The notes under the pieces: model-generated | The model's database searches: none | The model's input: the letters and a program-made list of their open reading frames with translations, nothing else | Told to the model about the DNA's origin: nothing | Assembly (NCBI GenBank): GCA_900544595.1 | Contig: UQVQ01000004.1 | Location: 1 to 64,000, forward strand | Reading direction: 5' to 3' | Source of the DNA: an uncultured Bacillota bacterium | GTDB taxonomy: Bacteria; Bacillota; Clostridia; Christensenellales; UBA1242 | DNA length: 64,000 nucleotides | Shown: positions 45,034 through 52,577 of the stretch, piece by piece | Layout of the letters: each line of letters begins with the position of its first letter | Position numbering within the stretch: position 1 is the first letter of the stretch | Translations under genes and position numbers: made by a program

Positions 45034-45810
45034 CTAAGAAACAACAACGCGAATTGTTTTGGAAATTTCTCCGTCAACAGTTTTGATTGTTAAATCGAAC
45101 TCACAAGATTTTGAAACTAAAATATAAACCGAATTATAATTAACCTTGTCAAACGTTACGTCGCTTGTTGAAACCAAAATTTCAAATCTTGCGCCGCTGA
45201 CCTTAATTGAATTTTCAAAAAGTTCAAAACTTAAATAAACAGCGTTGTTTGTTCCAAGAGTTTTATAAATTGTGCCGTTTGAAAATGTGTAGGAAAACTT
45301 ATCTTCAAAAGTTGTTAACTTAATTTCAAGTTTTCTTTCTGGAACAATAACTTCGTCATCTGTCTCTTTGTCCACCGAGTCGTCACTTTTGGAATCATCG
45401 TCTTTCGAATCGTCGTCGAAACTTTCGTTTGACTTGTTAGAATCTTGGTTGTTTTCCGCGTCATCTTTCGAATCGTTTTCGTCGTCGCATGGCAAGATTC
45501 TGTCATCATCTAGCAAAGCTCTCTCGCCGTCGCTTGGACTATCATCGCCTGTATTATTATCGCCCGAATTGTTGTCTTCGTCTTTGAAATCTGGAGTTGT
45601 TGTTTTGTCCGCTTCTTTTTCGTCTTCGCAGTTTGGTTTGTTTTCATTTGAAAAATCGGGAGTTTCAAAGTTATTTGGGACTTCCAAATTTGAAGTCTTT
45701 AAAGTTTCCAAACTTGAATTTTTGCAACCAGATAAAAATAAAATTGCCAACAACAAAATTGACAAAGTTAAAATTATTATTAACAAAATTTTCTTTTTCT
45801 GCGTCAGCAC
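45034..45810 (-). CDS. acidic lipoprotein with long Asp/Ser/Glu-rich linker
   Basis: Starting at the GTG at 45810 gives a 258-residue lipoprotein with KKK, a hydrophobic core and the lipobox FLSGC (cysteine about residue 29). Residues about 55-165 are extremely rich in Asp, Asn, Ser, Glu and Lys (runs such as DDDSKDDDSKSDD), then a beta-rich C-terminal domain of about 95 residues follows. The acidic stalk could bind calcium or hold the domain away from the membrane. The family is unknown. A TTG 12 codons upstream also keeps the frame, but it coincides with the -35 box; the GTG follows the -10 by seven bases with no RBS. Confidence 0.75.
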   Translation of the reverse strand: MLTQKKKILLIIILTLSILLLAILFLSGCKNSSLETLKTSNLEVPNNFETPDFSNENKPNCEDEKEADKTTTPDFKDEDNNSGDNNTGDDSPSDGERALLDDDRILPCDDENDSKDDAENNQDSNKSNESFDDDSKDDDSKSDDSVDKETDDEVIVPERKLEIKLTTFEDKFSYTFSNGTIYKTLGTNNAVYLSFELFENSIKVSGARFEILVSTSDVTFDKVNYNSVYILVSKSCEFDLTIKTVDGEISKTIRVVVS

Positions 45811-45817
45811 AGCATTA

Positions 45818-45846
45818 GTTATAGCAAGTTTTTCGACAAATTTCAA
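45818..45846 (-). promoter_or_regulatory. promoter (TTGAAA-N17-TATAAC) of the acidic lipoprotein, with 0A-box-like spacer
   Basis: -35 TTGAAA (45846-45841), -10 TATAAC (45823-45818), seven bases to the GTG at 45810. The spacer contains TTGTCGAA (45842-45835), the 0A-box sequence, placed where a bound Spo0A would block polymerase. Confidence 0.5.
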
Positions 45847-45889
45847 CTAATTTCGCAAACTAGTTCTTTCCGCCGCCAAAAAAGATTGT

Positions 45890-46138
45890 TTATGCGCCTG
45901 GCAATTTTTGAATTTCAACATCTCCGCAAAGCACATCAAAATAGGAGAAAGTTTGAGTGTTTTGCTGGTTAATGGCACTAACTTTAACAGTGAAAACACT
46001 TGGATAAATATTATCAATAACAGCATTGAAATAGTCCATTTTCTTTCTTCCGCGGTTAATTGCCATTGCAATTGTTTCGCCTTTAAGTTCTCGAATTTTT
46101 TGTTTTATTTCGTCTAAACTTATTCCCGTTTTTCTCAT
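45890..46138 (-). CDS. veg: Veg family protein
   Basis: This 82-residue small basic protein of the Veg family (DUF1021) has the pattern GRKKMDYFNAVIDNIYPSVFTV and FSYFDVLCGDVEI, matching B. subtilis Veg. Veg is highly transcribed in vegetative cells and affects biofilm gene expression; its biochemistry is unclear. RBS GAGG fixes the start at 46138; an in-frame start 11 codons upstream includes that RBS. Confidence 0.9.
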   Translation of the reverse strand: MRKTGISLDEIKQKIRELKGETIAMAINRGRKKMDYFNAVIDNIYPSVFTVKVSAINQQNTQTFSYFDVLCGDVEIQKLPGA

Positions 46139-46196
46139 AACAAACCTCACTTTAATGAGGATTATTCCCATCTTTAAGCAATTTTACACACTTTTG

Positions 46197-46997
46197 TTAA
46201 ACAACAAAAAATGAAATAATTGAAATTGCAAAAAGATAGATTGAAAAATAGTAATATTTCCCTTTTTCAACAACTTTAAGCATAAATTTTATTGAAACAA
46301 TTCCAACAATAAACGCCGAAAGAAACGCAACAATTGTTGGCGCAACCATTCCTTCTTCGCCAAGAGCGTTAAAATCGCCTTTAATAATTTCATAAAGCAT
46401 TGAGCCAATGATAACTGGCAAACTCATAAGAAAGGAAAATTTTGCAACATTTTTTCTATCCTCGCCGCAAAGAAGCCCAGCGCAGATTGTTGAACCAGAA
46501 CGAGAAATTCCAGGGAGAACAGCAAGTCCTTGGGCAACGCCCATAACAATTGAAGTTAAGTTGTTTCTTCGAAATCCGCTTTCAACTGTGTAAGATTTTT
46601 GCGCATTTTTCTTTTCCTGATTTTTGCTTATAAAATATGTTACAAGGAGCAGGAGGGCAGTTAAAAGAAAAAAGTATGGCAAAAGTTTAGTGTTTTCAAG
46701 CACGTTATCAATAACCTCTTTTGCAAGAAAAACAATTAAAACTGTTGGAATTGTTGCAAGATATAAGTTGCAAGCTTGCCTTGAAAAAGGGTTTTTAATA
46801 AGTTCCCAAATTTCTTTTCGAAGAACAAACAAAACGGCAAACAGTGTTGCAACGTGAAGCAAAATTGTTATGAGAAAAGTTGTTTCACCAATTCCAAAAA
46901 TTTTTCCAAGAAGTGTTAGGTGTCCGCTGCTTGAAACAGGAAGGAACTCGGTTAATCCCTGAACAATTCCTAAAATAAGTGCCACCCAAATTGCCAT
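46197..46997 (-). CDS. uppP: undecaprenyl-diphosphatase
   Basis: This 266-residue polytopic membrane enzyme (BacA) recycles undecaprenyl pyrophosphate to the monophosphate carrier for cell-wall synthesis. The two family motifs are clear: GLTEFLPVSSSGHL (about 15-28) and PGISRSGSTI (about 159-168). RBS AAGGGAA lies close to the ATG. It is divergent from ychF. Confidence 0.96.
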   Translation of the reverse strand: MAIWVALILGIVQGLTEFLPVSSSGHLTLLGKIFGIGETTFLITILLHVATLFAVLFVLRKEIWELIKNPFSRQACNLYLATIPTVLIVFLAKEVIDNVLENTKLLPYFFLLTALLLLVTYFISKNQEKKNAQKSYTVESGFRRNNLTSIVMGVAQGLAVLPGISRSGSTICAGLLCGEDRKNVAKFSFLMSLPVIIGSMLYEIIKGDFNALGEEGMVAPTIVAFLSAFIVGIVSIKFMLKVVEKGKYYYFSIYLFAISIISFFVV

Positions 46998-47073
46998 ATT
47001 CCCTTGCTTTTTTCTCCCTTTTGATATATTCTATGTTTACATTTAAATTTTATTTGCAACTTAAAGGAGAAAA

Positions 47074-48162
47074 ATGAAAATTGGTGTTGTTGGCCTTCCA
47101 AATGTTGGAAAGAGCACTTTGTTTAATGCAATAACAAACGCGGGAGCAGAAAGCGCGAACTATCCTTTTTGCACAATCGAACCAAATGTTGGTGTTGTTG
47201 ATGTTCCCGACGAAAGATTGGAAGTTTTGGGAAAACTTTATAACACTCAAAAAATTGTTCATGCGGCAATTGAATTTGTTGACATTGCCGGGCTTGTTGC
47301 CGGGGCGAGCAAGGGCGAAGGTCTTGGAAACAAGTTTTTAAGTCACATTCGTGAAGTTGATGCAATTGTTCATGTTGTTCGATGCTTTGAAAACGAAAAA
47401 ATTATCCACGTTTCTGGTTCAATCGATCCTAAACGCGACATTGAAGTTATCAATCTTGAACTTATTTTGGCAGACCTTGAAACTGTTTCTAAGAGATTTG
47501 AAAAAACACAAAAACTTTTGAAAGTTGGCGAAAAAGCAACAGCCGAAGAATTTGAAGTTTTAAAGAAAGTTAAGGAAACGCTTGAAAACGGAAAGCCAGC
47601 GCGCTCGGTTGAACTTACAGCCGACCAAAAGAAAATTTTAAATTCTTTCTTCCTTCTTTCCGCAAAGCCTGTTATTTATGTTGCAAACATTGCAGAAAGC
47701 GAAATTGGAACAGAAAACAAGTTTGTTAAAACTGTTAAAGAAATTGCAAAAGAAGAAGGAGCTGAAGTTATTGTTCTTTCCGCAAAAATTGAGGAAGAGC
47801 TTTCCGCTCTTGGCGAAGAAGACCGTGCGCTTTTCAAAGAAGAACTTGGAATTAAAGAAAGCGGGCTTGAAAAACTTGTTTCCGCTTCCTATAATCTGCT
47901 TGGGCTTATGAGTTTCCTTACCGCTGGCGAAAAAGAAGTTCGCGCTTGGACAATTAAAAAAGGTTCGAAAGCCCCACAAGCGGCCGGGAAAATCCACACT
48001 GATTTTGAAAAAGGATTCATCAAAGCTGAGGTTGTTAAGTATGACGATTTAATTGAATCAGGCTCATATATTGCTGCCCGCGAAAAAGGAAAAGTTCGAA
48101 TTGAGGGAAAAGACTATGTTGTTCAAGACGGCGACATAATGCTTTTCCGATTTAATGTTTAA
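47074..48162 (+). CDS. ychF: redox-regulated ribosome-binding ATPase YchF
   Basis: This 362-residue Obg-like ATPase has the P-loop GLPNVGKST (7-15), G3 DIAGLV, the altered G4 NIAESE that switches preference to ATP, and a C-terminal TGS domain with TIKKGSKAPQAAGKIHTDFEKGFIKAEV (in part). It binds ribosomes and is linked to stress responses. RBS AAAGGAG. Confidence 0.97.
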   Translation: MKIGVVGLPNVGKSTLFNAITNAGAESANYPFCTIEPNVGVVDVPDERLEVLGKLYNTQKIVHAAIEFVDIAGLVAGASKGEGLGNKFLSHIREVDAIVHVVRCFENEKIIHVSGSIDPKRDIEVINLELILADLETVSKRFEKTQKLLKVGEKATAEEFEVLKKVKETLENGKPARSVELTADQKKILNSFFLLSAKPVIYVANIAESEIGTENKFVKTVKEIAKEEGAEVIVLSAKIEEELSALGEEDRALFKEELGIKESGLEKLVSASYNLLGLMSFLTAGEKEVRAWTIKKGSKAPQAAGKIHTDFEKGFIKAEVVKYDDLIESGSYIAAREKGKVRIEGKDYVVQDGDIMLFRFNV

Positions 48163-48165
48163 TTC

Positions 48166-48195
48166 AAAAAGACCTTGCAGTTGCAAGGTCTTTTT
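48166..48195. terminator. terminator between ychF and the hydrolase gene
   Basis: GACCTTGCA (48171-48179) / TGCAAGGTC (48182-48190) flanked by A5 and T5; it serves both converging genes. Confidence 0.9.
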
Positions 48196-48197
48196 CG

Positions 48198-49097
48198 TTA
48201 TTTACATAGAAATTCTAAAACATCGTTATAAACGTTTTGGTTGTTTTTTTCGTTTAAAATTTCGTGTCGCATTGAAGGATAAAGTTTTGAGGAAACATTG
48301 CCATATCCGCGTTCTTTCAAGAATTTAACAAGGCTTTCAAATTTCTTTTTGTTTTGGATAACAGGGTCGTTTTCGCCGGCAATAACAAAAATTTTTAGGT
48401 TTGGATTTTGAACTTCCCAGCCCTTTTTGTTAAACGCACCTTCCATAAGTTTAAATAAATTTATGAATCCATTTGTTGTGAAAACAAAGCCACATTTTTC
48501 GTCATCGTTATATTTTTCAACAGTTTCAGCGTTTGAACAAATCCATTCATTTTCAATCATTAAGTTTCTGTTATACGAGCCAAAAGTAAGTTTATTTAAA
48601 AACTTGTTTGGCTTGTTATCTTTTCCAAAAAACTTTGAAAGTTTTGCGAGAAAAATTGCAAACTTTGTTAATTTGTTTTCTGTTGGAGGGCCGCAAAGAA
48701 CAAGTTTTTCAATTTCGCCGTCAAACTTTTTTAAGTAGTTTCTTGAAACAAGCGTTCCCATGCTGTGGCTAAAAAGAAAAACAGGAAGAGATTGGAATTT
48801 TTCTTTTGCAAAAAGAGTGACCTGATGTAAATCATCAACAATATAATCAATGTTTTCCGTATAGAAATAGCCATAGTCTTCTTTTTTCTTAACACTTTCG
48901 CCATGTCCTCTGTGGTCGTTTATCACGCAAACAAATCCCTTCTTTGCAAGAAACTCCATGAAAGGATAATATCTTTCTTTGTGTTCCGCCATTCCGTGGG
49001 AAATTTGAACAATTGCCTTTGGCTTTTCGCTTGGCTCAAAAATTGTAATTTCCAATTCCAAGCCGTCTTTTTGAGATTTAATTTTTTCAATTTTCAT
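48198..49097 (-). CDS. alpha/beta hydrolase, monoacylglycerol lipase-like
   Basis: This 299-residue Hydrolase_4 (serine aminopeptidase S33/monoglyceride lipase) protein has VQISHGMAEHKERY at the oxyanion region, the nucleophile in FSHSMGTLVSR, the acid in AGENDPV and His in PSMRHEILNE. It likely hydrolyses monoglycerides or lysophospholipids. An in-frame start 12 codons upstream falls on the promoter, so the ATG at 49097 is used. It lies six bases after a perfect -10, has no RBS and is probably leaderless. Confidence 0.88.
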   Translation of the reverse strand: MKIEKIKSQKDGLELEITIFEPSEKPKAIVQISHGMAEHKERYYPFMEFLAKKGFVCVINDHRGHGESVKKKEDYGYFYTENIDYIVDDLHQVTLFAKEKFQSLPVFLFSHSMGTLVSRNYLKKFDGEIEKLVLCGPPTENKLTKFAIFLAKLSKFFGKDNKPNKFLNKLTFGSYNRNLMIENEWICSNAETVEKYNDDEKCGFVFTTNGFINLFKLMEGAFNKKGWEVQNPNLKIFVIAGENDPVIQNKKKFESLVKFLKERGYGNVSSKLYPSMRHEILNEKNNQNVYNDVLEFLCK

Positions 49098-49103
49098 ATT
49101 TAA

Positions 49104-49133
49104 ATTATAGTTTCTTTTGCGCCGTTTTGTCAA
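49104..49133 (-). promoter_or_regulatory. leaderless promoter (TTGACA-N18-TATAAT) of the hydrolase
   Basis: -35 TTGACA (49133-49128), -10 TATAAT (49109-49104), six bases to the ATG at 49097. Confidence 0.7.
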
Positions 49134-49245
49134 ATTAAAACGAGTTTATCTGAGTTTCTGTTGTTTGCTGACTTTAAAAGATTTTAAGTAAAATTACATT
49201 ATTAAAAATAGGGGAGGGAACTTCTGTTTTTTCTTTTGACACCAT

Positions 49246-49286
49246 AAAAAAACGTTTGAAAACCTTATTAAAAAGAATTTCAAACG
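49246..49286 (-). terminator. terminator of tRNA-Ser
   Basis: CGTTTGAA / TTCAAACG stem followed on the minus strand by TTTTTTTA. Confidence 0.8.
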
Positions 49287-49296
49287 CAAATTTAAT

Positions 49297-49384
49297 TGGC
49301 GGAGAGGACAGGATTTGAACCTGCGGTTGCTTTCACAACACACGCTTTCCAAGCGTGCACATTAGACCACTCTGACACCTCTCC
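49297..49384 (-). tRNA. tRNA-Ser (GGA)
   Basis: 88 bases with acceptor stem GGAGAGG/CCTCTCC, discriminator G and encoded CCA. The anticodon loop CTTGGAAAG has anticodon GGA. A long variable arm and the T-loop GGTTCAAATCC are present. Its promoter is at 49416-49444 and its terminator at 49246-49286. Confidence 0.96.
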
Positions 49385-49415
49385 AATTTCGGCATCAATG
49401 CTCCTTAGCATGCGT

Positions 49416-49444
49416 AGTATAACACCTCTCGTTCCATATTGCAA
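49416..49444 (-). promoter_or_regulatory. promoter (TTGCAA-N17-TATACT) of tRNA-Ser
   Basis: -35 TTGCAA (49444-49439), -10 TATACT (49421-49416), spacing 17, about 31 bases before the mature tRNA. Confidence 0.65.
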
Positions 49445-49554
49445 GAAAATTTTGCCAGTTGTTTTCTTTCTCTCTTTCCTTAGTTTTGAATTTAAAATTC
49501 CTCTTTTTGAACTTACTTTTTCAAACGTTTTTCTGTTCACATTTAAATTCGAAA

Positions 49555-49583
49555 TTGACTTTCCAATACAGGTATGATATAGT
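49555..49583 (+). promoter_or_regulatory. promoter (TTGACT-N17-TATAGT) of the deaminase-HD pair
   Basis: -35 TTGACT (49555-49560), -10 TATAGT (49578-49583), spacing 17, followed by RBS TTGGAGAG and ATG at 49613. Confidence 0.55.
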
Positions 49584-49612
49584 TTAAATTAGTAAAAATA
49601 TTGGAGAGAACG

Positions 49613-50041
49613 ATGGACATTTGGGAAAAACTTGTTGAAAAGGCAAAGAAAGAATATTATCCAACTGCAGTTTCACCTTTCATTGATGCGCATCATGTTG
49701 TTTGTGCAATTGAAGCGGAAAATGGCGAAATTTACACTGGATTTTGCATTGAAGGAGCAAGCGGAGTTATTGCTCTTTGCGCCGAACGTGTTGCAGGGCT
49801 CAATATGTATGTTCAAAGCGGCCAAACGGTTGTTAAAAGATTGGTTGCGTTTCGAAATGAACCTCCAAAAGGTAACGGGGGAATGCCATGCGGCGCTTGC
49901 AGAGAATTTTTTATGCAACTTAATTCAAAGAACAAAGATATGGAAATTTTAACCGACTTTAACTCACGCAAAACGATTACTCTTGAAAAGCTTTTGCCAG
50001 GCTGGTGGGGCTGGGAAAGATATAACAAAAGCGAAAAATAG
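49613..50041 (+). CDS. cytidine/blasticidin-type deaminase
   Basis: This 142-residue zinc deaminase of the CDA fold has the catalytic CAE motif (IALCAERVAG, about 56-65) and the zinc Cys pair in GMPCGACREFF. The family turns cytidine or deoxycytidine into uridine forms for salvage. It is short, with a C-terminal KLLPGWWGW as in homotetrameric CDAs and blasticidin-S deaminase-like proteins; the exact substrate cannot be decided. RBS GGAGAG. The HD phosphohydrolase gene follows after 17 bases. Confidence 0.88.
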   Translation: MDIWEKLVEKAKKEYYPTAVSPFIDAHHVVCAIEAENGEIYTGFCIEGASGVIALCAERVAGLNMYVQSGQTVVKRLVAFRNEPPKGNGGMPCGACREFFMQLNSKNKDMEILTDFNSRKTITLEKLLPGWWGWERYNKSEK

Positions 50042-50058
50042 GTTTAAGGAACAATCTT

Positions 50059-50721
50059 ATGAATAAAGAAAAGAACGTTTTGGAATTTTATGTTGTTTGC
50101 AACAAACTTAAAGATGTTGTTCGAACTGGTTGGAAAAATTGGGGAGTTAAACGCGAACGTGTTGAAAGCATTGCGGAGCATATTTTTGGGGTTCAAATGC
50201 TTGCTCTTGCAATGTGGTCGGAATTTAAATATAACATCGACATTAAAAAGGTTTTAACAATGCTTGCCGTCCACGAAACTGAAGAAATTATTATTGGCGA
50301 TTTAACATGTTTTGAAGTTACTAAGCAACAAAAAGAAAAAGCAGGGCACGAGGCGGTTAAAGAAATTTTTTCTTCTTTAACAAACGCAAAAGAAATTGAA
50401 AATTTAATTTATGAATTTGATGAACGCAAAACGCCAGAAGCTCTCTTTGCTTTCTATTGCGACAAACTTGAATGCGACATTCAGTCTAAGCTCTATGACG
50501 AACAACATTGCGTTGACATCAACCATCAAGAACAAAACTCAATCGCAAAAACGCAAAGAGTTAATGAACTCCTTTCAAAAACACATTCTTTTTCAAAAAT
50601 GTGGATGAAATTTGGTCAAGAAAAATATGATTATGACAAAAATTTTCTTGCCGTTTCCAATTATGCAATTAGCCATTCTTTAAAAACAATCAAAACAAAA
50701 GAGGATTCGGCGGAGTTTTAA
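50059..50721 (+). CDS. HD-domain phosphohydrolase (YfbR/HDDC2-like)
   Basis: This 220-residue HD_3-type protein has metal ligands in ESIAEHIFG (His about 36), AVHETEEIIIGD (HE then D about 75) and an Asp in YCDKLECDIQ. The group contains deoxynucleoside 5'-monophosphatases, so pairing with the cytidine deaminase upstream suggests a pyrimidine salvage unit. RBS AAGGAA. Ends at a terminator that overlaps the rpsB promoter. Confidence 0.82.
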   Translation: MNKEKNVLEFYVVCNKLKDVVRTGWKNWGVKRERVESIAEHIFGVQMLALAMWSEFKYNIDIKKVLTMLAVHETEEIIIGDLTCFEVTKQQKEKAGHEAVKEIFSSLTNAKEIENLIYEFDERKTPEALFAFYCDKLECDIQSKLYDEQHCVDINHQEQNSIAKTQRVNELLSKTHSFSKMWMKFGQEKYDYDKNFLAVSNYAISHSLKTIKTKEDSAEF

Positions 50722-50765
50722 TTCTTTTATTTTTGCATCATATAAGTAAACGTATTATTTAATCT

Positions 50766-50802
50766 AAAACAAAATGTAAATATGCTTGCATTTTGTTTTT
50801 TT
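50766..50802 (+). terminator. terminator of the deaminase-HD operon, overlapping the rpsB promoter
   Basis: AAAACAAAATG (50766-50776) / CATTTTGTTTT (50789-50799) then T-run. Confidence 0.75.
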
Positions 50803-50814
50803 GTGTGATATATT
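50786..50814 (+). promoter_or_regulatory. promoter (TTGCAT-N17-TATATT) of rpsB-tsf
   Basis: -35 TTGCAT (50786-50791), -10 TATATT (50809-50814); start site predicted near 50821. The -35 sits at the loop and right arm of the preceding terminator. Confidence 0.6.
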
Positions 50815-50843
50815 TCTTAAGTCAGTTCATTGACAAATAAACA

Positions 50844-50906
50844 CCCATGTTCCATTCGCATGGCCGTTGCCAAAAACTTTCTCTCATAATTTTTGGTTGC
50901 CAGCGG
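50844..50906 (+). promoter_or_regulatory. candidate structured leader of rpsB-tsf
   Basis: CCATG (50845-50849) / CATGG (50859-50863) form a hairpin. CCGTTG (50864-50869) pairs with CAGCGG (50901-50906), enclosing CCAAAAA (50870-50876) / TTTTTGG (50890-50896) and a 4-base bulge. This lies about 50 bases before the rpsB start. It may be an S2 autoregulatory site; that is inference. Confidence 0.45.
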
Positions 50907-50952
50907 AGCAAAGAAGACTTGGGGAAGACTAAAAACAAGGAGGAAAAATAAA

Positions 50953-51888
50953 ATGTCGGTTATTTCAATGAAACAACTTCTAGAAGCAGGCGTTCATTTT
51001 GGTCACCAAACAAGGAAATGGAATCCTAAAATGAAAAAATACATTTTCACCGCAAGAAATGATATTCATATCCTTAATCTAGAACAAACATCAGAACTCG
51101 TTGACAAAGCATATCTTTTCGTTAGAGATGTTGTTGCATCGGGCAAAAACGTTCTTTTCGTGGGAACAAAAAAACAAGCTGCTGAAGCAATTAAAGAGGA
51201 AGCAGAAAGATGCGGAATGTTTTATGTTAATTCAAGATGGCTTGGAGGTTGCTTAACAAACTTCAAAACCATTCGTGCAAGAATTGACAGACTTAACAAA
51301 TTAAATCAAATGGAAAAAGTTGGAGAATTCGAACTTTTGCCAAAGAAAGAAGTTGCACTTCTTAAAGCAGAAAGAGACAAGTTGGAAACAAACCTTGGCG
51401 GAATTAAAGAAATGAGAGAAATGCCAGGCGTAATTTTCGTTGTTGATCCTTCAAAAGAACACATTTGCGTTCATGAAGCAATTAAGATGCACATTCCACT
51501 TGTTGGACTTGTTGACACAAACTGCGATCCATCGGGAATTGACTATGTTATCCCAGGAAACGACGACGCAATCCGTTCGGTTAAACTTATTGCTTCCGCA
51601 ATTGCAGACGCTGTTATAGAAGCAAAAGAAGGAGTTTCTTTCAAAGAAGAAAAAGAAGACGAAGAACCTGTTGACCTTGCAGCCGCTCTTGCCGAAAGCA
51701 AACCAACTGTTGAAGAAGCAGAAGCTGCTCCTGAAGAAGAAAAGCCACACAAAAAACCAAGAGCTAAAAAAGTTAGCGACGAAACAACAGAAGAAGTTAA
51801 AGAACAACCTGCTCAAGAAGTTAAAGAAGAGCCAGCTGAAAAACCAAAAAGAGCTTCAAAAAAAGCTGAAGTTAAAGAGGAGGAATAA
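50953..51888 (+). CDS. rpsB: 30S ribosomal protein S2 with charged C-terminal extension
   Basis: Residues 1-230 are a normal S2 ([45 protein letters not shown]). About 80 more residues follow, rich in Glu, Lys, Pro and Ala ([27 protein letters not shown]); the B. subtilis protein stops at 246. The tail is probably disordered and exposed on the small subunit. RBS AAGGAGG is strong, and an in-frame frame extension upstream includes it. tsf follows after three bases. Confidence 0.97.
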   Translation: MSVISMKQLLEAGVHFGHQTRKWNPKMKKYIFTARNDIHILNLEQTSELVDKAYLFVRDVVASGKNVLFVGTKKQAAEAIKEEAERCGMFYVNSRWLGGCLTNFKTIRARIDRLNKLNQMEKVGEFELLPKKEVALLKAERDKLETNLGGIKEMREMPGVIFVVDPSKEHICVHEAIKMHIPLVGLVDTNCDPSGIDYVIPGNDDAIRSVKLIASAIADAVIEAKEGVSFKEEKEDEEPVDLAAALAESKPTVEEAEAAPEEEKPHKKPRAKKVSDETTEEVKEQPAQEVKEEPAEKPKRASKKAEVKEEE

Positions 51889-51891
51889 TCT

Positions 51892-52536
51892 ATGTTCACA
51901 GCACAAGATGTTTCAAAACTTAGAGCCTCAACAGGCGCAGGAATGATGGACTGCAAAAAAGCATTAACAGAAACAAACGGCAATTTCGACGAAGCAATTA
52001 AATATCTTCGTGAAAAAGGAATGGCAGCCGCTGCTAAAAAAGCAGACAGAATTGCAGCAGAAGGCGTTGTTGGTTCCTACATCCACATGGGCGGAAAAAT
52101 TGGCGTTTTAGTTGAAGTTAACTGCGAAACAGACTTTGTTGCAAAAAGCGATGCTTTCCAAAACTTAGTTAAAGACATTGCAATGCAAATTGCAGCAGCA
52201 AAACCTCTTTATGTAACAGAAGCAGAAGTTCCAACAGAAGCTTTGGACGCTGAAAAAGAAATTTTGAAAGCACAAGCTTTAAACGAAGGAAAACCAGAAG
52301 CTGTTGTTGAAAAAATGGTTGAAGGAAGAATCAAAAAATATTATAAAGATGTTTGCCTTCTCGACCAAGATTTCGTTAAAGACAGCAGCAAAACTGTTTC
52401 TCAAGTTATTAACGAGGCAATCCTTTCCATTGGCGAAAAAATTTCTGTTCGTCGTTTCACTCGTTATGAAATGGGCGAAGGCCTTGAAAAACGCGTTGAC
52501 AACTTGGCAGAAGAAGTTGCTAAAATGAGCAAATAA
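51892..52536 (+). CDS. tsf: elongation factor Ts
   Basis: This 214-residue guanine nucleotide exchange factor for EF-Tu has the UBA-like N-terminus [19 protein letters not shown] (about 5-23), then the core with [16 protein letters not shown]. The protein is shorter than in B. subtilis (293), as in the shorter EF-Ts forms with one reduced core subdomain. RBS GAGGAGG lies at the end of rpsB. Confidence 0.97.
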   Translation: MFTAQDVSKLRASTGAGMMDCKKALTETNGNFDEAIKYLREKGMAAAAKKADRIAAEGVVGSYIHMGGKIGVLVEVNCETDFVAKSDAFQNLVKDIAMQIAAAKPLYVTEAEVPTEALDAEKEILKAQALNEGKPEAVVEKMVEGRIKKYYKDVCLLDQDFVKDSSKTVSQVINEAILSIGEKISVRRFTRYEMGEGLEKRVDNLAEEVAKMSK

Positions 52537-52551
52537 CTATTTATCTAAAGA

Positions 52552-52577
52552 AAAACACGGTTTCCCGTGTTTTTTTT
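52552..52577. terminator. terminator of rpsB-tsf
   Basis: AAAACACGG / CCGTGTTTT with a four-base loop and T-run; also serves the opposing gene. Confidence 0.85.

Noticed and set aside
45368..45850. Serine-rich 160-residue open frame on the plus strand
   Set aside because: It is the complement of the Asp-rich stalk of the lipoprotein; Asp codons read backwards as Ser/Val. The minus-strand gene has a signal peptide and lipobox.
47638..47997. 119-residue Phe/Asn-rich open frame on the minus strand
   Set aside because: Antisense shadow of ychF, with typical reversed Lys/Glu codon composition.
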